A DNA stretch of 64,000 nucleotides. Source: Kytococcus schroeteri. GTDB lineage: Bacteria; Actinomycetota; Actinomycetes; Actinomycetales; Dermatophilaceae. Made by a program: the position numbers and the translations under genes. Position 1 is the stretch's first letter, and each line of letters opens with the position of its first letter. The notes below the pieces were generated by a model. It was not told the origin of the DNA and did no database searches. It saw only the letters and a program-made list of their open reading frames with translations. The stretch lies in contig NZ_PKIZ01000002.1 of NCBI RefSeq assembly GCF_002847825.1, positions 94,787-158,786 on the forward strand, read 5' to 3'. This document shows positions 34,656 to 42,947 of the stretch, in pieces.

Positions 34656-34683
34656 TCGGCTCCCATCGGGTCGTTCACGGCGG

Positions 34684-35886
34684 TCAGTAGCGCGGCAGGT
34701 CGGGGTCCACCTCGCGGGACCACGCGATCATGCCACCGTCGAGCACCGCCAGCTCCTCGACGCCGTGCTCGGCCAGGTGGCGCGCCGCGGCGCGGGCCCG
34801 CACTCCACCCTTGCAGACCAGCACCACTGGCCGCTCCCCCGCCCCGGCGGCCCGCAGGCGCTCCACGGCGGGAACGGGGTCGTCGGCGAGATCGCTCAGG
34901 GCCAGGTGCAAGGCCCCGGGCACCTGCCCGAAGGCCAGCTCCCCGACCGCGCGCACGTCCACCACCAGCGGCGGGGCGTCCCCGGCCAGCCGGTCGGCCA
35001 GCACCTTGGGCGAGACCAGCGGCCACTCGCGCGCCCGGTCCGGCCCCGGCTGGTCCGCAGCGCCCGTCGCCTCGTCCGCCGCACCGCCCCCGGCCACGGG
35101 GATCTCGTGCGTCCGCATCGTCGCGGCGTCCACGAAGAGCACCCGCCCCAGCAACGGCTCCCCGGTGCCGGTCACGAGCTTCACCACCTCGAGCGCCATC
35201 GTCGAGCCGACCACACCGCACAGCGCCCCCACGATGCCGGCGTCCCCGCACGCCGGCACGGTGGTCGGGTCCGGCGGGCTCGGGAAGAGGTCGCGCAGGG
35301 TCACACCGGCCACCGCGGCGTCCCCCAGCGTGCGGGGCGCGGCCCAGAAGGTGCTCACCTGCGCCCGGGTGGCCATGAGCGCCGCCCACACGTGCGGCAC
35401 GCCCAGCTCGCGGCACGCGGCGTCGAGGGTGTAGCGCGTGGGGAAGTTGTCCGTGCCGTCCACCACCAGGTCGTGCCCCGCCAGCAGCGCGGCGGCGTTG
35501 CCCGGCTCCAGGCGCTCGCGCACTCCGGCCAGGGTGGTGGCACCGCCCATGCGCCGCAGGGCGTCCAGGGCGCTGTCCACCTTGGGGCGCCCCACGTCAT
35601 CGGTGCCGTGGAGCACCTGGCGCTGCAGGTTGCTGGTCTCCACGAGGTCGTCGTCGTAGAGTGTCACGTGCCCCACCCCGGCGGCCACGAGGTACTGCAG
35701 CACCGGACAGCCCAGACCTCCGGTACCCACCACGGCCACGCGGGCCGCGCGCAGCCGGCGTTGCCCCACCGGGCCCAGGTCCGGCAGCAGCACGTGGCGG
35801 GCCCAGCGCTCCAACTCGGCCCGCGACAGGTCCGGCCCCGGCTCCACCAGGGGGGCGAGCCGGGGCGGGGCGGGACGGGACGTCAC
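34684..35886 (-). CDS. moeZ: MoeZ/MoeB-type MoaD-activating enzyme with rhodanese domain (zinc cysteines lost)
   Basis: The 400-residue adenylyltransferase-sulfurtransferase has the nucleotide loop VVGTGGLGCPVLQYLVAAG, YDDDLVETSNLQRQVLH and a C-terminal rhodanese with LVCKGGVRARAA. Where MoeB normally has CxxC before the LFP loop, this protein has T196-L-R-D199-LFP. The second CxxC is also missing, so the structural zinc is absent. Cys213 remains. It probably activates MoaD, encoded four genes downstream. GTG at 35886 overlaps the stress-protein gene stop (GTGA). Confidence 0.9.
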   Translation of the reverse strand: MTSRPAPPRLAPLVEPGPDLSRAELERWARHVLLPDLGPVGQRRLRAARVAVVGTGGLGCPVLQYLVAAGVGHVTLYDDDLVETSNLQRQVLHGTDDVGRPKVDSALDALRRMGGATTLAGVRERLEPGNAAALLAGHDLVVDGTDNFPTRYTLDAACRELGVPHVWAALMATRAQVSTFWAAPRTLGDAAVAGVTLRDLFPSPPDPTTVPACGDAGIVGALCGVVGSTMALEVVKLVTGTGEPLLGRVLFVDAATMRTHEIPVAGGGAADEATGAADQPGPDRAREWPLVSPKVLADRLAGDAPPLVVDVRAVGELAFGQVPGALHLALSDLADDPVPAVERLRAAGAGERPVVLVCKGGVRARAAARHLAEHGVEELAVLDGGMIAWSREVDPDLPRY

Positions 35887-36518
35887 GCCAGGGGGCCCTG
35901 CTCCCCCGTTGCGGTGCGGTGGGAACCGTCATCCGGCCGGGCCCGGCCGGCCTGCTCGGCGCGGGCGGCGTCCACGGCCTCGCCGTAGGTGCGCAGCGGG
36001 CCGGTGTGCACCGGTGCCGGGGCCCCGAGACCGAGCATCTCGCGCGCGGCGGCCACCTGCGGCGCCTCGGCGAGCACCTCGTAGCTCGTGGCCACCACGG
36101 CGGTCACCGACGTGAAGTCACGGCGGCCCTGCGTCATCGCGTAGCCGATGGCGGCCCACACGAGGCCGAACACGGCCCCGGCGCCCAGGGTGGTGGCCAT
36201 GACGGCCAGGATCGGGTCGTCCGTGAACAGCGACATCACCAGCCCCACGAAGGCGCCCAACCACAGACCGCTCAGCAGGCCGCCGGCGAGCACCCGCCCC
36301 CAGGTGAGGCGGCCGGTGACGCGCTCCACCTGGCGCAGGTCGCTGCCCACGATGGCGAGCTGGTCCACCGGGAAGCCCTCGTCGCTGAGGTGGTCCACGG
36401 CACCCTGCGCCTCGGCGTAGTCGGAGTAGGTGGCCACCGACCGCGGGTCGGAGAGCTCCAGCAGCGAGCGGCCGGCACCCAGAGCACCGGGGCCGCGCAT
36501 TCCAGTCGGTGTGGTCAT
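35883..36518 (-). CDS. General-stress-protein (YflT/GSP17M-like) membrane protein
   Basis: The 211-residue protein has a YflT-type N-terminal region (VATYSDYAEAQGAVDHLSDEGFP ... IVGSDLRQVERVTGRLTWG). Two hydrophobic helices follow (about 97-120 and 126-148), then a disordered C-terminus. Related proteins accompany MgtE/CBS genes in actinobacteria. It is the first gene of the cofactor operon and coupled to moeZ by a 4-bp overlap, though no metabolic link is evident. CACACT lies six bases before the ATG at 36518. Function is unknown. Confidence 0.8.
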   Translation of the reverse strand: MTTPTGMRGPGALGAGRSLLELSDPRSVATYSDYAEAQGAVDHLSDEGFPVDQLAIVGSDLRQVERVTGRLTWGRVLAGGLLSGLWLGAFVGLVMSLFTDDPILAVMATTLGAGAVFGLVWAAIGYAMTQGRRDFTSVTAVVATSYEVLAEAPQVAAAREMLGLGAPAPVHTGPLRTYGEAVDAARAEQAGRARPDDGSHRTATGEQGPLA

Positions 36519-36619
36519 GCCCACAGTGTGGCGGGCCGGGCTGGGGGTTCGCTGGGAGGCCCCTGTGTGCCGTGTCGCCGTGCCGGGGCCCGGCAGGCCC
36601 CACCCTCTACCCTGTGCCC

Positions 36620-37945
36620 GTGAGTGCACCCCGCGTCTTCGTCTCCCGCCTCATCGGCCTGGGCGTCTTCGATCCCCTCGGCGACCGGGTGGGCCAGGTC
36701 CGCGACGTCGTCGTGCAGCACTCCAGCCAACGCCGCCTCACCCGCGTCATCGGCGTGGTCGTGGAGGTGGCCGGCCGCCGGCGCGTCTTCCTCCCGATGA
36801 CGCGCGTCACCAGCATCGACGCCGGACAGGTCATCACCACCGGCCTGCTCAATATCCGCCGCTTCGAGCGCCGGCCGCGCGAGGTGCTCGTGCAGGCCGA
36901 GCTGTTCGACCGGCGGGTCGTGGTGGCCGACGACGACGAGCGCTTCGAGGCCACGGTCGAGGACATCGGCATCAACCAGCAGCGCAACCGCGACTGGCAC
37001 GTCACCAAGGTGTTCGTGCGCAAGACCCCGCCGCCCTCGCGCCGCCACCGCCTCAGCCTGCGCCGCCGCGGCGAGACCCTCGTGGTGGACGTGGACGCCG
37101 TGAGCGGCCTGCACACCGAGGACGCCGCCCAGGGCGCCGACCGCCTGGTGGAGAGCTTCGACGACCTCAAGCCCGCCGACGTGGCCGACGCCCTGCAGGA
37201 GCTCACCCCCAAGCGGCGCCGCGAGGTGGCCGAGGCCCTGCCCGACGAGAAGCTCGCCGACGTGCTGGAGGAGCTGCCCGAGGAGGACCGCGTCGCCATC
37301 GTGGCCGACCTGGCCACCGACCGCGCCGCCGACGTGCTCGAGGCCATGCAGCCCGACGACGCCGCCGACCTGCTCGGCGAGCTGCCCGAGGGCACCGCCG
37401 CCATCCTGCTGGGCGCCATGGAGCCCGAGGAGGCCGAGCCGCTGCGCACGCTGCTCACCTACGACGAGGACACCGCCGGCGGCATGATGACCACCGAGCC
37501 GGTGGTGCTGGGCGCCGACAGCTCCATCGCCGAGGCCCTGGCCACCGTGCGACGCTCCGAGCTGCACCCGGCGCTGGCCGCCATGGTCTTCGTCTGCCGC
37601 GCCCCCTTGGAGGTGCCCACCGGCAAGCTGCTGGGCGTGGTGCACCTGCAGCGGATGCTGCGCGAACCCCCGCACGAGGCGATCGGCGCCATCGTCGACA
37701 GCGACATCGACCCGCTGCACGTGGACGCCAGCCTCGGCGAGGTCACCCGCACGATGGCGAACTACAACATGATCTCGCTGCCGGTGGTGGACGAGGACCG
37801 GCGCCTGCTGGGCGCCGTCACGGTGGACGACGTGCTCGACCACATCCTCCCGGACGACTGGCGCGAGGACCGCGACACCGAGGCCCCCGACGTCTCGGCC
37901 GCCCTGGACGAGGTCGAGGAGCAGGAGGTGACCCGTGGCCGCTGA
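36620..37945 (+). CDS. MgtE N-domain plus CBS protein without transporter domain
   Basis: This 441-residue soluble protein has a PRC-barrel-like N-terminus (VFDPLGDRVGQVRDVVV), then MgtE-N superhelical repeats (LPEEDRVAIVADLATDRAADVLEAM) and two CBS motifs (TTEPVVLGAD; LPVVDEDRRLLGAVTVDDV). The membrane domain of MgtE is absent, so it cannot transport magnesium itself. It may sense Mg2+ or ATP and regulate another protein. TACCCT (36608-36613) sits six bases before the GTG at 36620. It overlaps the DUF1003 gene by 11 bp. Confidence 0.88.
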   Translation: MSAPRVFVSRLIGLGVFDPLGDRVGQVRDVVVQHSSQRRLTRVIGVVVEVAGRRRVFLPMTRVTSIDAGQVITTGLLNIRRFERRPREVLVQAELFDRRVVVADDDERFEATVEDIGINQQRNRDWHVTKVFVRKTPPPSRRHRLSLRRRGETLVVDVDAVSGLHTEDAAQGADRLVESFDDLKPADVADALQELTPKRRREVAEALPDEKLADVLEELPEEDRVAIVADLATDRAADVLEAMQPDDAADLLGELPEGTAAILLGAMEPEEAEPLRTLLTYDEDTAGGMMTTEPVVLGADSSIAEALATVRRSELHPALAAMVFVCRAPLEVPTGKLLGVVHLQRMLREPPHEAIGAIVDSDIDPLHVDASLGEVTRTMANYNMISLPVVDEDRRLLGAVTVDDVLDHILPDDWREDRDTEAPDVSAALDEVEEQEVTRGR

Positions 37946-38696
37946 CATGGACCGTGAGGAGCGCGCGAGCCGCCTGCGCGAGCTGCGCGAGCGCCGGGCG
38001 CGCCGTCAGGCCGCCGGTGAGGGGAGCACCACCCGCCCCCGGACGGCCGCGGCCAAGACCGGCACGCTGAAGACCGTCGACCGGCTGGAGTCCTCCGGCG
38101 GACTGTCCACCCCGCAGACCTCCCAGCGCCGGCGCCTGCCGCGCGTGGGCATGGACTCCGAGGCCTTCGGCCGGGCCAGCGAGGCGTTCGCGCGCTTCAT
38201 GGGCACGCCGCAGTTCCTGCTGTACATGACGCTCTTCGTGGGGGCGTGGCTGGCGTGGAACACCTTCATGCCGGTCAGCGCGCAGTTCGACCCGCGCGAG
38301 CTCAACTACACGCTGCTCACCCTGATCCTGTCGCTGCAGGCCTCCTACGCCGCGCCGCTCATCCTGCTGGCCCAGAACCGGCAGGACGACCGCGACCGCG
38401 TGAGCATCGAGCAGGACCGCGCCCGCGACGAGCGCAACCTGGCCGACACCGAGTACATCACCCGCGAGGTGGCCTCGCTGCGCCTCACCGTGGGCGAGAT
38501 GGCCAGCCGCGACTTCGTCCGCTCCGAGCTGCGCGACCTGCTGGAGGACCTCCTCGAGGAGCTCGACGAGCGGCAGCACGACCGGGAGCAGGGCGAGCAG
38601 CCCGACCCGCGCGACGAGCCGGACGACGGGTGCTCCCCCTCGCGTGCGGGGGCCACGAGGCACCGCACGTACGATGGAGGACATGCCCACCCCTGA
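37935..38696 (+). CDS. DUF1003 family membrane protein
   Basis: The 253-residue protein has a basic N-terminus, two transmembrane helices (about 94-112 and 130-150) and a long acidic, partly coiled-coil C-terminus. The segment NTLLTLILSLQASYAAPLILL type matches DUF1003. The GTG at 37935 has GGAGG six bases upstream and lies inside the end of the MgtE-N/CBS gene. Its own end overlaps mrp by 14 bp. A complex with the soluble CBS protein is conceivable but unproven. Confidence 0.85.
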   Translation: MAADMDREERASRLRELRERRARRQAAGEGSTTRPRTAAAKTGTLKTVDRLESSGGLSTPQTSQRRRLPRVGMDSEAFGRASEAFARFMGTPQFLLYMTLFVGAWLAWNTFMPVSAQFDPRELNYTLLTLILSLQASYAAPLILLAQNRQDDRDRVSIEQDRARDERNLADTEYITREVASLRLTVGEMASRDFVRSELRDLLEDLLEELDERQHDREQGEQPDPRDEPDDGCSPSRAGATRHRTYDGGHAHP

Positions 38697-39816
38697 TCCC
38701 ACTGCCATCCAGCATGCCCTGAGCACGGTCCAGGACCCGGAGATCCGCCGCCCCATCACCGAGCTCGGGATGGTCGAGGAGGTCCTCACCGCGAAGGACG
38801 ACCCGGGCCGCGTGCTCGTGCGCGTGCTGCTCACCGTGGCCGGCTGCCCGCTGAAGTCCACCATCGAGAAGGACGTCAAGGAGGCCGTCGGCGGCGTGGA
38901 GGGCGTCACCGCCGTGGACGTGGAGATGGGCGTCATGAACGACGAGCAGCGGGCCGCCCTCAAGCAGGGCCTGCGCGGCGGCCAGGCCGAGCGCGAGATC
39001 CCCTTCCAGCGCCCGGACAACATGACCCGCGTCTACGCCGTGGCCTCCGGCAAGGGCGGCGTCGGCAAGTCCTCGGTCACGGTCAACCTCGCCGCCTCGA
39101 TGGCCACCCAGGGCCTCAAGGTGGGCGTGGTGGACGCCGACATCTACGGCTTCTCCGTGCCCCGCATGCTCGGCGTGGAGCGCCAGCCCACCCAGGTGGA
39201 CGAGATGATCATGCCCCCGGTGGCGCACGACGTGAAGGTCATCTCCATCGGCATGTTCGTGCCCGGCAACCAGCCGGTGGTCTGGCGCGGCCCGATGCTG
39301 CACCGCGCGCTGCAGCAGTTCCTCTCCGACGTGTTCTGGGGCGACCTCGACGTGCTCCTGCTCGACCTGCCGCCGGGCACCGGTGACATCGCGATCTCCG
39401 TGGCCCAGATGCTGCCGGGCTCGGAGCTGCTCGTGGTGACCACCCCGCAGCAGGCCGCCGCCGAGGTGGCCGAGCGCGCCGGCGCCATCGCCCTGCAGAC
39501 CAAGCAGCGCGTGGCCGGCGTCATCGAGAACATGTCCTGGCTCGAGATGCCCGACGGCACGCGCCAGGAGCTGTTCGGCTCCGGCGGCGGCCGCACCGTG
39601 GCCGAGTCCCTGGGCCGCACCATCGGCGGCGAGGTGCCGCTGCTGGGCCAGGTGCCGCTGGACACGCGACTGCGCGAGGGCGGCGACGCCGGCACCCCGG
39701 TGGTCCTGGCGGCCCCGGACAGCCCCGCCGGCGCCGCGCTCAACGACATCGCCTCCGGCCTGGCGCAGCGTGCGCGGGGCCTCTCGGGGCGCAAGCTGGG
39801 CATCAGTCCGGTCTGA
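38683..39816 (+). CDS. mrp: Mrp/ApbC family P-loop ATPase, iron-sulfur carrier type
   Basis: The 377-residue protein has an N-terminal MIP18/DUF59 domain (VQDPEIRRPITELGMVEEV) and a deviant Walker A GKGGVGKSSVTVNLA (123-137). It also has LDLPPGTGD and the ENMSW loop. The C-terminal CxxC that binds Fe-S in most Mrp proteins is not present (ENMSWLEMPDGT), as I recall for other actinobacterial Mrps. I take the ATG at 38683, seven bases after TACGAT; the ATG at 38674 is an alternative. Role in Fe-S assembly is by family. Confidence 0.9.
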   Translation: MPTPDPTAIQHALSTVQDPEIRRPITELGMVEEVLTAKDDPGRVLVRVLLTVAGCPLKSTIEKDVKEAVGGVEGVTAVDVEMGVMNDEQRAALKQGLRGGQAEREIPFQRPDNMTRVYAVASGKGGVGKSSVTVNLAASMATQGLKVGVVDADIYGFSVPRMLGVERQPTQVDEMIMPPVAHDVKVISIGMFVPGNQPVVWRGPMLHRALQQFLSDVFWGDLDVLLLDLPPGTGDIAISVAQMLPGSELLVVTTPQQAAAEVAERAGAIALQTKQRVAGVIENMSWLEMPDGTRQELFGSGGGRTVAESLGRTIGGEVPLLGQVPLDTRLREGGDAGTPVVLAAPDSPAGAALNDIASGLAQRARGLSGRKLGISPV

Positions 39817-39829
39817 CCCCGACCACGTC

Positions 39830-39866
39830 AGAGGGCCCGGGACGCTGCGTGCGTCCCGGACCCTCT
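39830..39866. terminator. Bidirectional hairpin between mrp and tatB
   Basis: A 16-bp stem with one mismatch (39830-39845 and 39851-39866) and 5-nt loop between convergent genes. Confidence 0.72.
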
Positions 39867-39904
39867 GCGCGTGGCCACCCCGCGGTGCGCGGCCGGGCGG
39901 CGCC

Positions 39905-40348
39905 TCAGGTGGCGTCGGGGTCGAAGGGGGTGGGAACCAGCGGGTCGTAGGTGTGTGGGTTGCCCCAGCGGGGCGTGGGAGCTCCACCGCGCTGCTCGAC
40001 GGCACCGGTGGAGCTGGCCACCCCGGTGGTCTCGCCGGCCGGCGTGGAGGTCGGGTCCTTGAGCGGGTTCAGCTCGTCGACCAGGGGCTGGTAGTCCTCC
40101 ATGAGCGCCTCGCGGACGATGCGGCGCGGGTTGTACTGGCGGGGGTCCCACTTGCGCCAGTCGAGGTCCACGTCGTCGCCCACCTGCTCGCGCAGGTCGC
40201 CCTTGGCCTGGTTGGCCATGTCGCGGGCCTGGCGGACCCAGCGGCGGAGGTTGTCCATGGCGGCCGGCAGGCGGTCGGGACCGATGATGACCAGGACCGC
40301 GACCATGATCAGCAGGAGCTCCCACTGGGACATCCCGAAGATGTTCAC
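39905..40348 (-). CDS. tatB: TatB-type Sec-independent translocase subunit
   Basis: The 147-residue protein has one N-terminal transmembrane helix (about 8-23) directly followed by GPDRLPAAM, then an amphipathic helix (LRRWVRQARDMANQAKGDLREQVG) and a disordered tail. This is the TatA/B architecture. The actinobacterial position next to mrp and an O-methyltransferase supports TatB. tatA and tatC are not in the window. GTG at 40348 has AGGAG upstream. Confidence 0.87.
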   Translation of the reverse strand: MNIFGMSQWELLLIMVAVLVIIGPDRLPAAMDNLRRWVRQARDMANQAKGDLREQVGDDVDLDWRKWDPRQYNPRRIVREALMEDYQPLVDELNPLKDPTSTPAGETTGVASSTGAVEQRGGAPTPRWGNPHTYDPLVPTPFDPDAT

Positions 40349-40448
40349 GATCCTGCTCCTGTCGTCGTCCGTGCGTCACGGGCCCCGTCGGGCCCCCGGT
40401 GGCCGTCCCGCCCGGCGGGTGGCCAGGGGACAGTGTGCCAGCCCGCCG

Positions 40449-41075
40449 TCACGGGGCCACAGCCAGCGCCACCCCCGCCCCCACCGGCAGCAGCAGGGCG
40501 TCGGAGTCCCGCTCGCGCCACTCCTCCAGCACGTGGCGCACCAGCAGCGTGCCCGGGTCCCGGTCCACGGGGTCAGCCAGGCGGCCGCCGAGGCCGGCAC
40601 CCACCATCGCCAGGAGCCCCCCGGGCCGCACGACGCGGCGTGCCTGCTCCACCTGGTCGGCCAGGTCGGGCGCGGGGGCGTCCACCACCACGAGGTCGTA
40701 CGCGGCGTCGCGCAGGCGCGTCATCACCTCGCCGGGACGCCCGGGCATGATCCGCCAGCGGTGCTGGGGCACCCCGGCCGTGGTGGTGGCACGGCGGGTG
40801 AGCGCGGCGCGGGGCTCGTCGTCGATGCAGGTGAGCGCCCCGTCGGTGGGCATGCCCTGGAGGATCCACAGCGGCAGCGCGCCGCCCATCGTGGTGGCGG
40901 TCACCGCGGAGCGCGCCGCGGCGGTGCGCGCCACGAGGCGCAGCACGGCCCCCTCGGCGGCCACGTCCCCACCACCCGCCTGGGTGCGCGCCACGTCCGC
41001 GGCGTCGGCGGCGCCCACCGGCTCGGCGGGCCAGCGGGCGGCGTACGCGGCCAGCGCGACCTGCTCACGGTTCAT
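40449..41075 (-). CDS. O-methyltransferase family protein
   Basis: The 208-residue SAM-dependent O-methyltransferase resembles family 3 (catechol-type) enzymes and the mycobacterial Rv1220c neighbour of tatB. Visible pieces are GALPLWILQGMPTDGALTCIDDEP (SAM site) and the metal-Asp region YDLVVVDAPAPD. The usual glycine-rich loop is altered (TATTMGGALPLW). A TAGTGT hexamer (41082-41087) is six bases before the ATG. Substrate is unknown. Confidence 0.82.
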   Translation of the reverse strand: MNREQVALAAYAARWPAEPVGAADAADVARTQAGGGDVAAEGAVLRLVARTAAARSAVTATTMGGALPLWILQGMPTDGALTCIDDEPRAALTRRATTTAGVPQHRWRIMPGRPGEVMTRLRDAAYDLVVVDAPAPDLADQVEQARRVVRPGGLLAMVGAGLGGRLADPVDRDPGTLLVRHVLEEWRERDSDALLLPVGAGVALAVAP

Positions 41076-41101
41076 GGGGCCACACTATGCGGCCGCAGAC
41101 G

Positions 41102-41140
41102 CCGGTGGGCCCTCCCCCGCATCGGGAGAGGGCCCACCGG
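41102..41140 (-). terminator. Hairpin after DUF3117 gene
   Basis: Perfect 13-bp outer stem (41102-41114 and 41128-41140), 16 bases beyond the DUF3117 stop on the minus strand. Confidence 0.72.
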
Positions 41141-41156
41141 GTGGGGGGCGCGCAGG

Positions 41157-41327
41157 TCAGGCGCCGACGCAGTCGTTGATGACCGCGCCCAGCTCCTTGG
41201 CCTCGTCGGGCGTCATCTCGACCACGAGACGGCCACCGCCCTCCAGGGGCATGCGCAGGACGATGCCGCGGCCCTCCTTGGTCATCTCCAGGGGGCCGTC
41301 ACCGGTGCGGGGCTTCATGGCAGCCAT
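41157..41327 (-). CDS. DUF3117 family small protein
   Basis: The 56-residue protein starts MAAMKPRTGDGPLE and continues with KEGRGIVLRMPLEGGGRLVVEMTPDEA, nearly the family consensus. DUF3117 is highly conserved in actinobacteria with no known function. The ATG at 41327 is preceded by GAGG, and further upstream the minus strand has GATAAT (41417-41422) followed by a TGGTCGC-A-GCGACCA inverted repeat. Confidence 0.92.
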   Translation of the reverse strand: MAAMKPRTGDGPLEMTKEGRGIVLRMPLEGGGRLVVEMTPDEAKELGAVINDCVGA

Positions 41328-41558
41328 GCCTCTACCTTTCGTCGTCGTGCCGGACGCGCGGACCGGGCCCGGCACAGGGTGGGCCTGCTCGTGCAGGTCC
41401 GCTGGTCGCAGCGACCATTATCGCCCATCGGCGGCACTGCTCGGCGCGAGAGGGGGCCCGACGGGCGGATCGTCACCGCATCGCAACACTCGCACCACCT
41501 CCCCACGGGTGCCGGCCGGGTGGCAGGCTACGGGCAGCCGACCCGACAGGAGCACACC
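41328..41558. promoter_or_regulatory. Divergent regulatory region with 7-bp inverted repeat
   Basis: This holds a probable minus-strand -10 GATAAT (41417-41422) and, just downstream of it, an inverted repeat TGGTCGC-A-GCGACCA (41403-41417). For the crotonase side, TACGGG (41529-41534) and an AGGAG ribosome site precede the GTG. No gene is seen. Confidence 0.45.
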
Positions 41559-42353
41559 GTGAACGACAACCCCCGCCCCGTCCTGCTCGACCTCACCGAC
41601 GGCGTGGCCACCGTGACCCTCAACCGCCCCGAGGCGATGAACGCCCTCGACGTGGCCACCAAGGAGGCCCTGCTCTCCACCCTGCGCGAGGTGGCCGAGG
41701 ACCCCGCCGCGCGCGTCGTGGTGCTCACCGGCGCCGGTGACCGCGCCTTCTGCGTGGGGCAGGACCTCAAGGAGCACATCGGGCTGCTCGAGGACGGCAC
41801 CGCCTGGGACACGGTGCCGCAGCACTACAACCCCATCGTCACCGCGCTGGCCGAGATGCCCAAGCCCGTCGTCGCCCGCATCAACGGGGCGTGCGCCGGG
41901 GCCGGCGCGGCGTTCGCCATGGCCTGCGACGTGCGCGTGATGGCCGCCGAGGCCCAGGTCACCTTCGCCTTCGCCGGCATCGGGCTCTCCTGCGACTCCG
42001 GCACCAGCTGGCACCTGCCCCGCCTGGTGGGGCCGCAGCGGGCCGCCGAGCTGCTCCTCATGGGGGGCCGTGTGTCCGCCCAGGAGGCCCTCGCGATGGG
42101 GCTCGTGGGCACCGTGGTGCCGGCGGCGGAGTTGGACGCCACCGTGGCCGAGCTGGCGGGGCGCCTGGCCCAGGGGCCGACCGTGGCCTACGCCGCCATC
42201 AAGGCCTCGCTGCGCACCGCCCAGGGCACGGACCTGCCCGGCGCGCTGGCCTTCGAGGCCGAGCAGATGCGCCGCACCGGCAGCAGCCGCGACCACCGGG
42301 CCGCGGTGGAGGCCTTCCTGGCCAAGGAGAGGCCCGTCTTCGCCGGCGAGTGA
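41559..42353 (+). CDS. Enoyl-CoA hydratase/isomerase, PaaG-like
   Basis: The 264-residue crotonase has AFCVGQDLKEH, GACAGAGAAFAMACD for the oxyanion hole, and the segment GLSCDSGTSWHLPRLVG. That segment carries the Asp seen in PaaG-type oxepin-forming isomerases instead of the hydratase Glu. An isomerase or phenylacetyl-CoA-type role is therefore more likely than classical beta-oxidation hydration, but no other paa genes are present here. GTG at 41559 has AGGAG six bases upstream. Confidence 0.85.
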   Translation: MNDNPRPVLLDLTDGVATVTLNRPEAMNALDVATKEALLSTLREVAEDPAARVVVLTGAGDRAFCVGQDLKEHIGLLEDGTAWDTVPQHYNPIVTALAEMPKPVVARINGACAGAGAAFAMACDVRVMAAEAQVTFAFAGIGLSCDSGTSWHLPRLVGPQRAAELLLMGGRVSAQEALAMGLVGTVVPAAELDATVAELAGRLAQGPTVAYAAIKASLRTAQGTDLPGALAFEAEQMRRTGSSRDHRAAVEAFLAKERPVFAGE

Positions 42354-42371
42354 CCCCCGCACCGCCCCGGG

Positions 42372-42413
42372 CACGCAGGAGGGCCCGCTCCACGGGGCGG
42401 GCCCTCCTGCGTG
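42372..42413. terminator. Bidirectional 17-bp hairpin between convergent genes
   Basis: Perfect 17-bp stem (42372-42388 and 42397-42413), 8-nt loop, placed between the crotonase and SRPBCC genes. Confidence 0.82.
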
Positions 42414-42431
42414 CGTGTCCGGCGCCTCGGC

Positions 42432-42866
42432 TCAGGCCCGGCGGGAGGACGCCTCCGCGGCCTCGATGGCGCGCTTGACCGCCTTGTTCACCGCGCGCTC
42501 GGCCGCGCCGTCGCCCCCCATACCCGAGGGGCGCACGGACTCGCGCCACGAGATGCGGCACCCCCGCGGGTGCGGGGTCATCGTCACGTCGCACCAGCCG
42601 GCCACCCGGGAACCCACCCGGCGCAGCGAGAACGCGGCGGGGCCCCCGGTCGGCGGCGTCCAGCGCGTCACCTTGAACTCGTCCCGGGCCGAGCCCAGCC
42701 CCACGGGCGTGCGCGCCTCGAACGTCCAGCCGATCCCCACCGGGCCCGGCGCGGTGGTGGTCACCTTGTAGGGGGTGTAGGCGCTGCGGGGCGCGAACTC
42801 GGTGAGCAGCGGCCAGACCGCCTCCACCGGCGCGCTCGCGAAGCGCTCCACCTCAAACGACTTCAC
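42432..42866 (-). CDS. SRPBCC family (polyketide cyclase-like) protein
   Basis: The 144-residue protein begins VKSFEVERFASAPVEAVWPLLTEF, the standard opening of START/SRPBCC lipid- or ligand-binding folds. It continues with a GIGWTFEART strand and a C-terminal helix (AAERAVNKAVKRAIEAAEASS). Ligand is unknown. GTG at 42866 with GAGAGGA eight bases upstream sets the start; a further upstream ATG is less likely. Confidence 0.82.
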   Translation of the reverse strand: MKSFEVERFASAPVEAVWPLLTEFAPRSAYTPYKVTTTAPGPVGIGWTFEARTPVGLGSARDEFKVTRWTPPTGGPAAFSLRRVGSRVAGWCDVTMTPHPRGCRISWRESVRPSGMGGDGAAERAVNKAVKRAIEAAEASSRRA

Positions 42867-42947
42867 GGGTGTTCCTCTCTGCTCCAGGCCCCACCCGGTG
42901 TGCGACGAGGGTGGAGGCAGGGACACCTTGCCACGGTGTGGGCCGCT

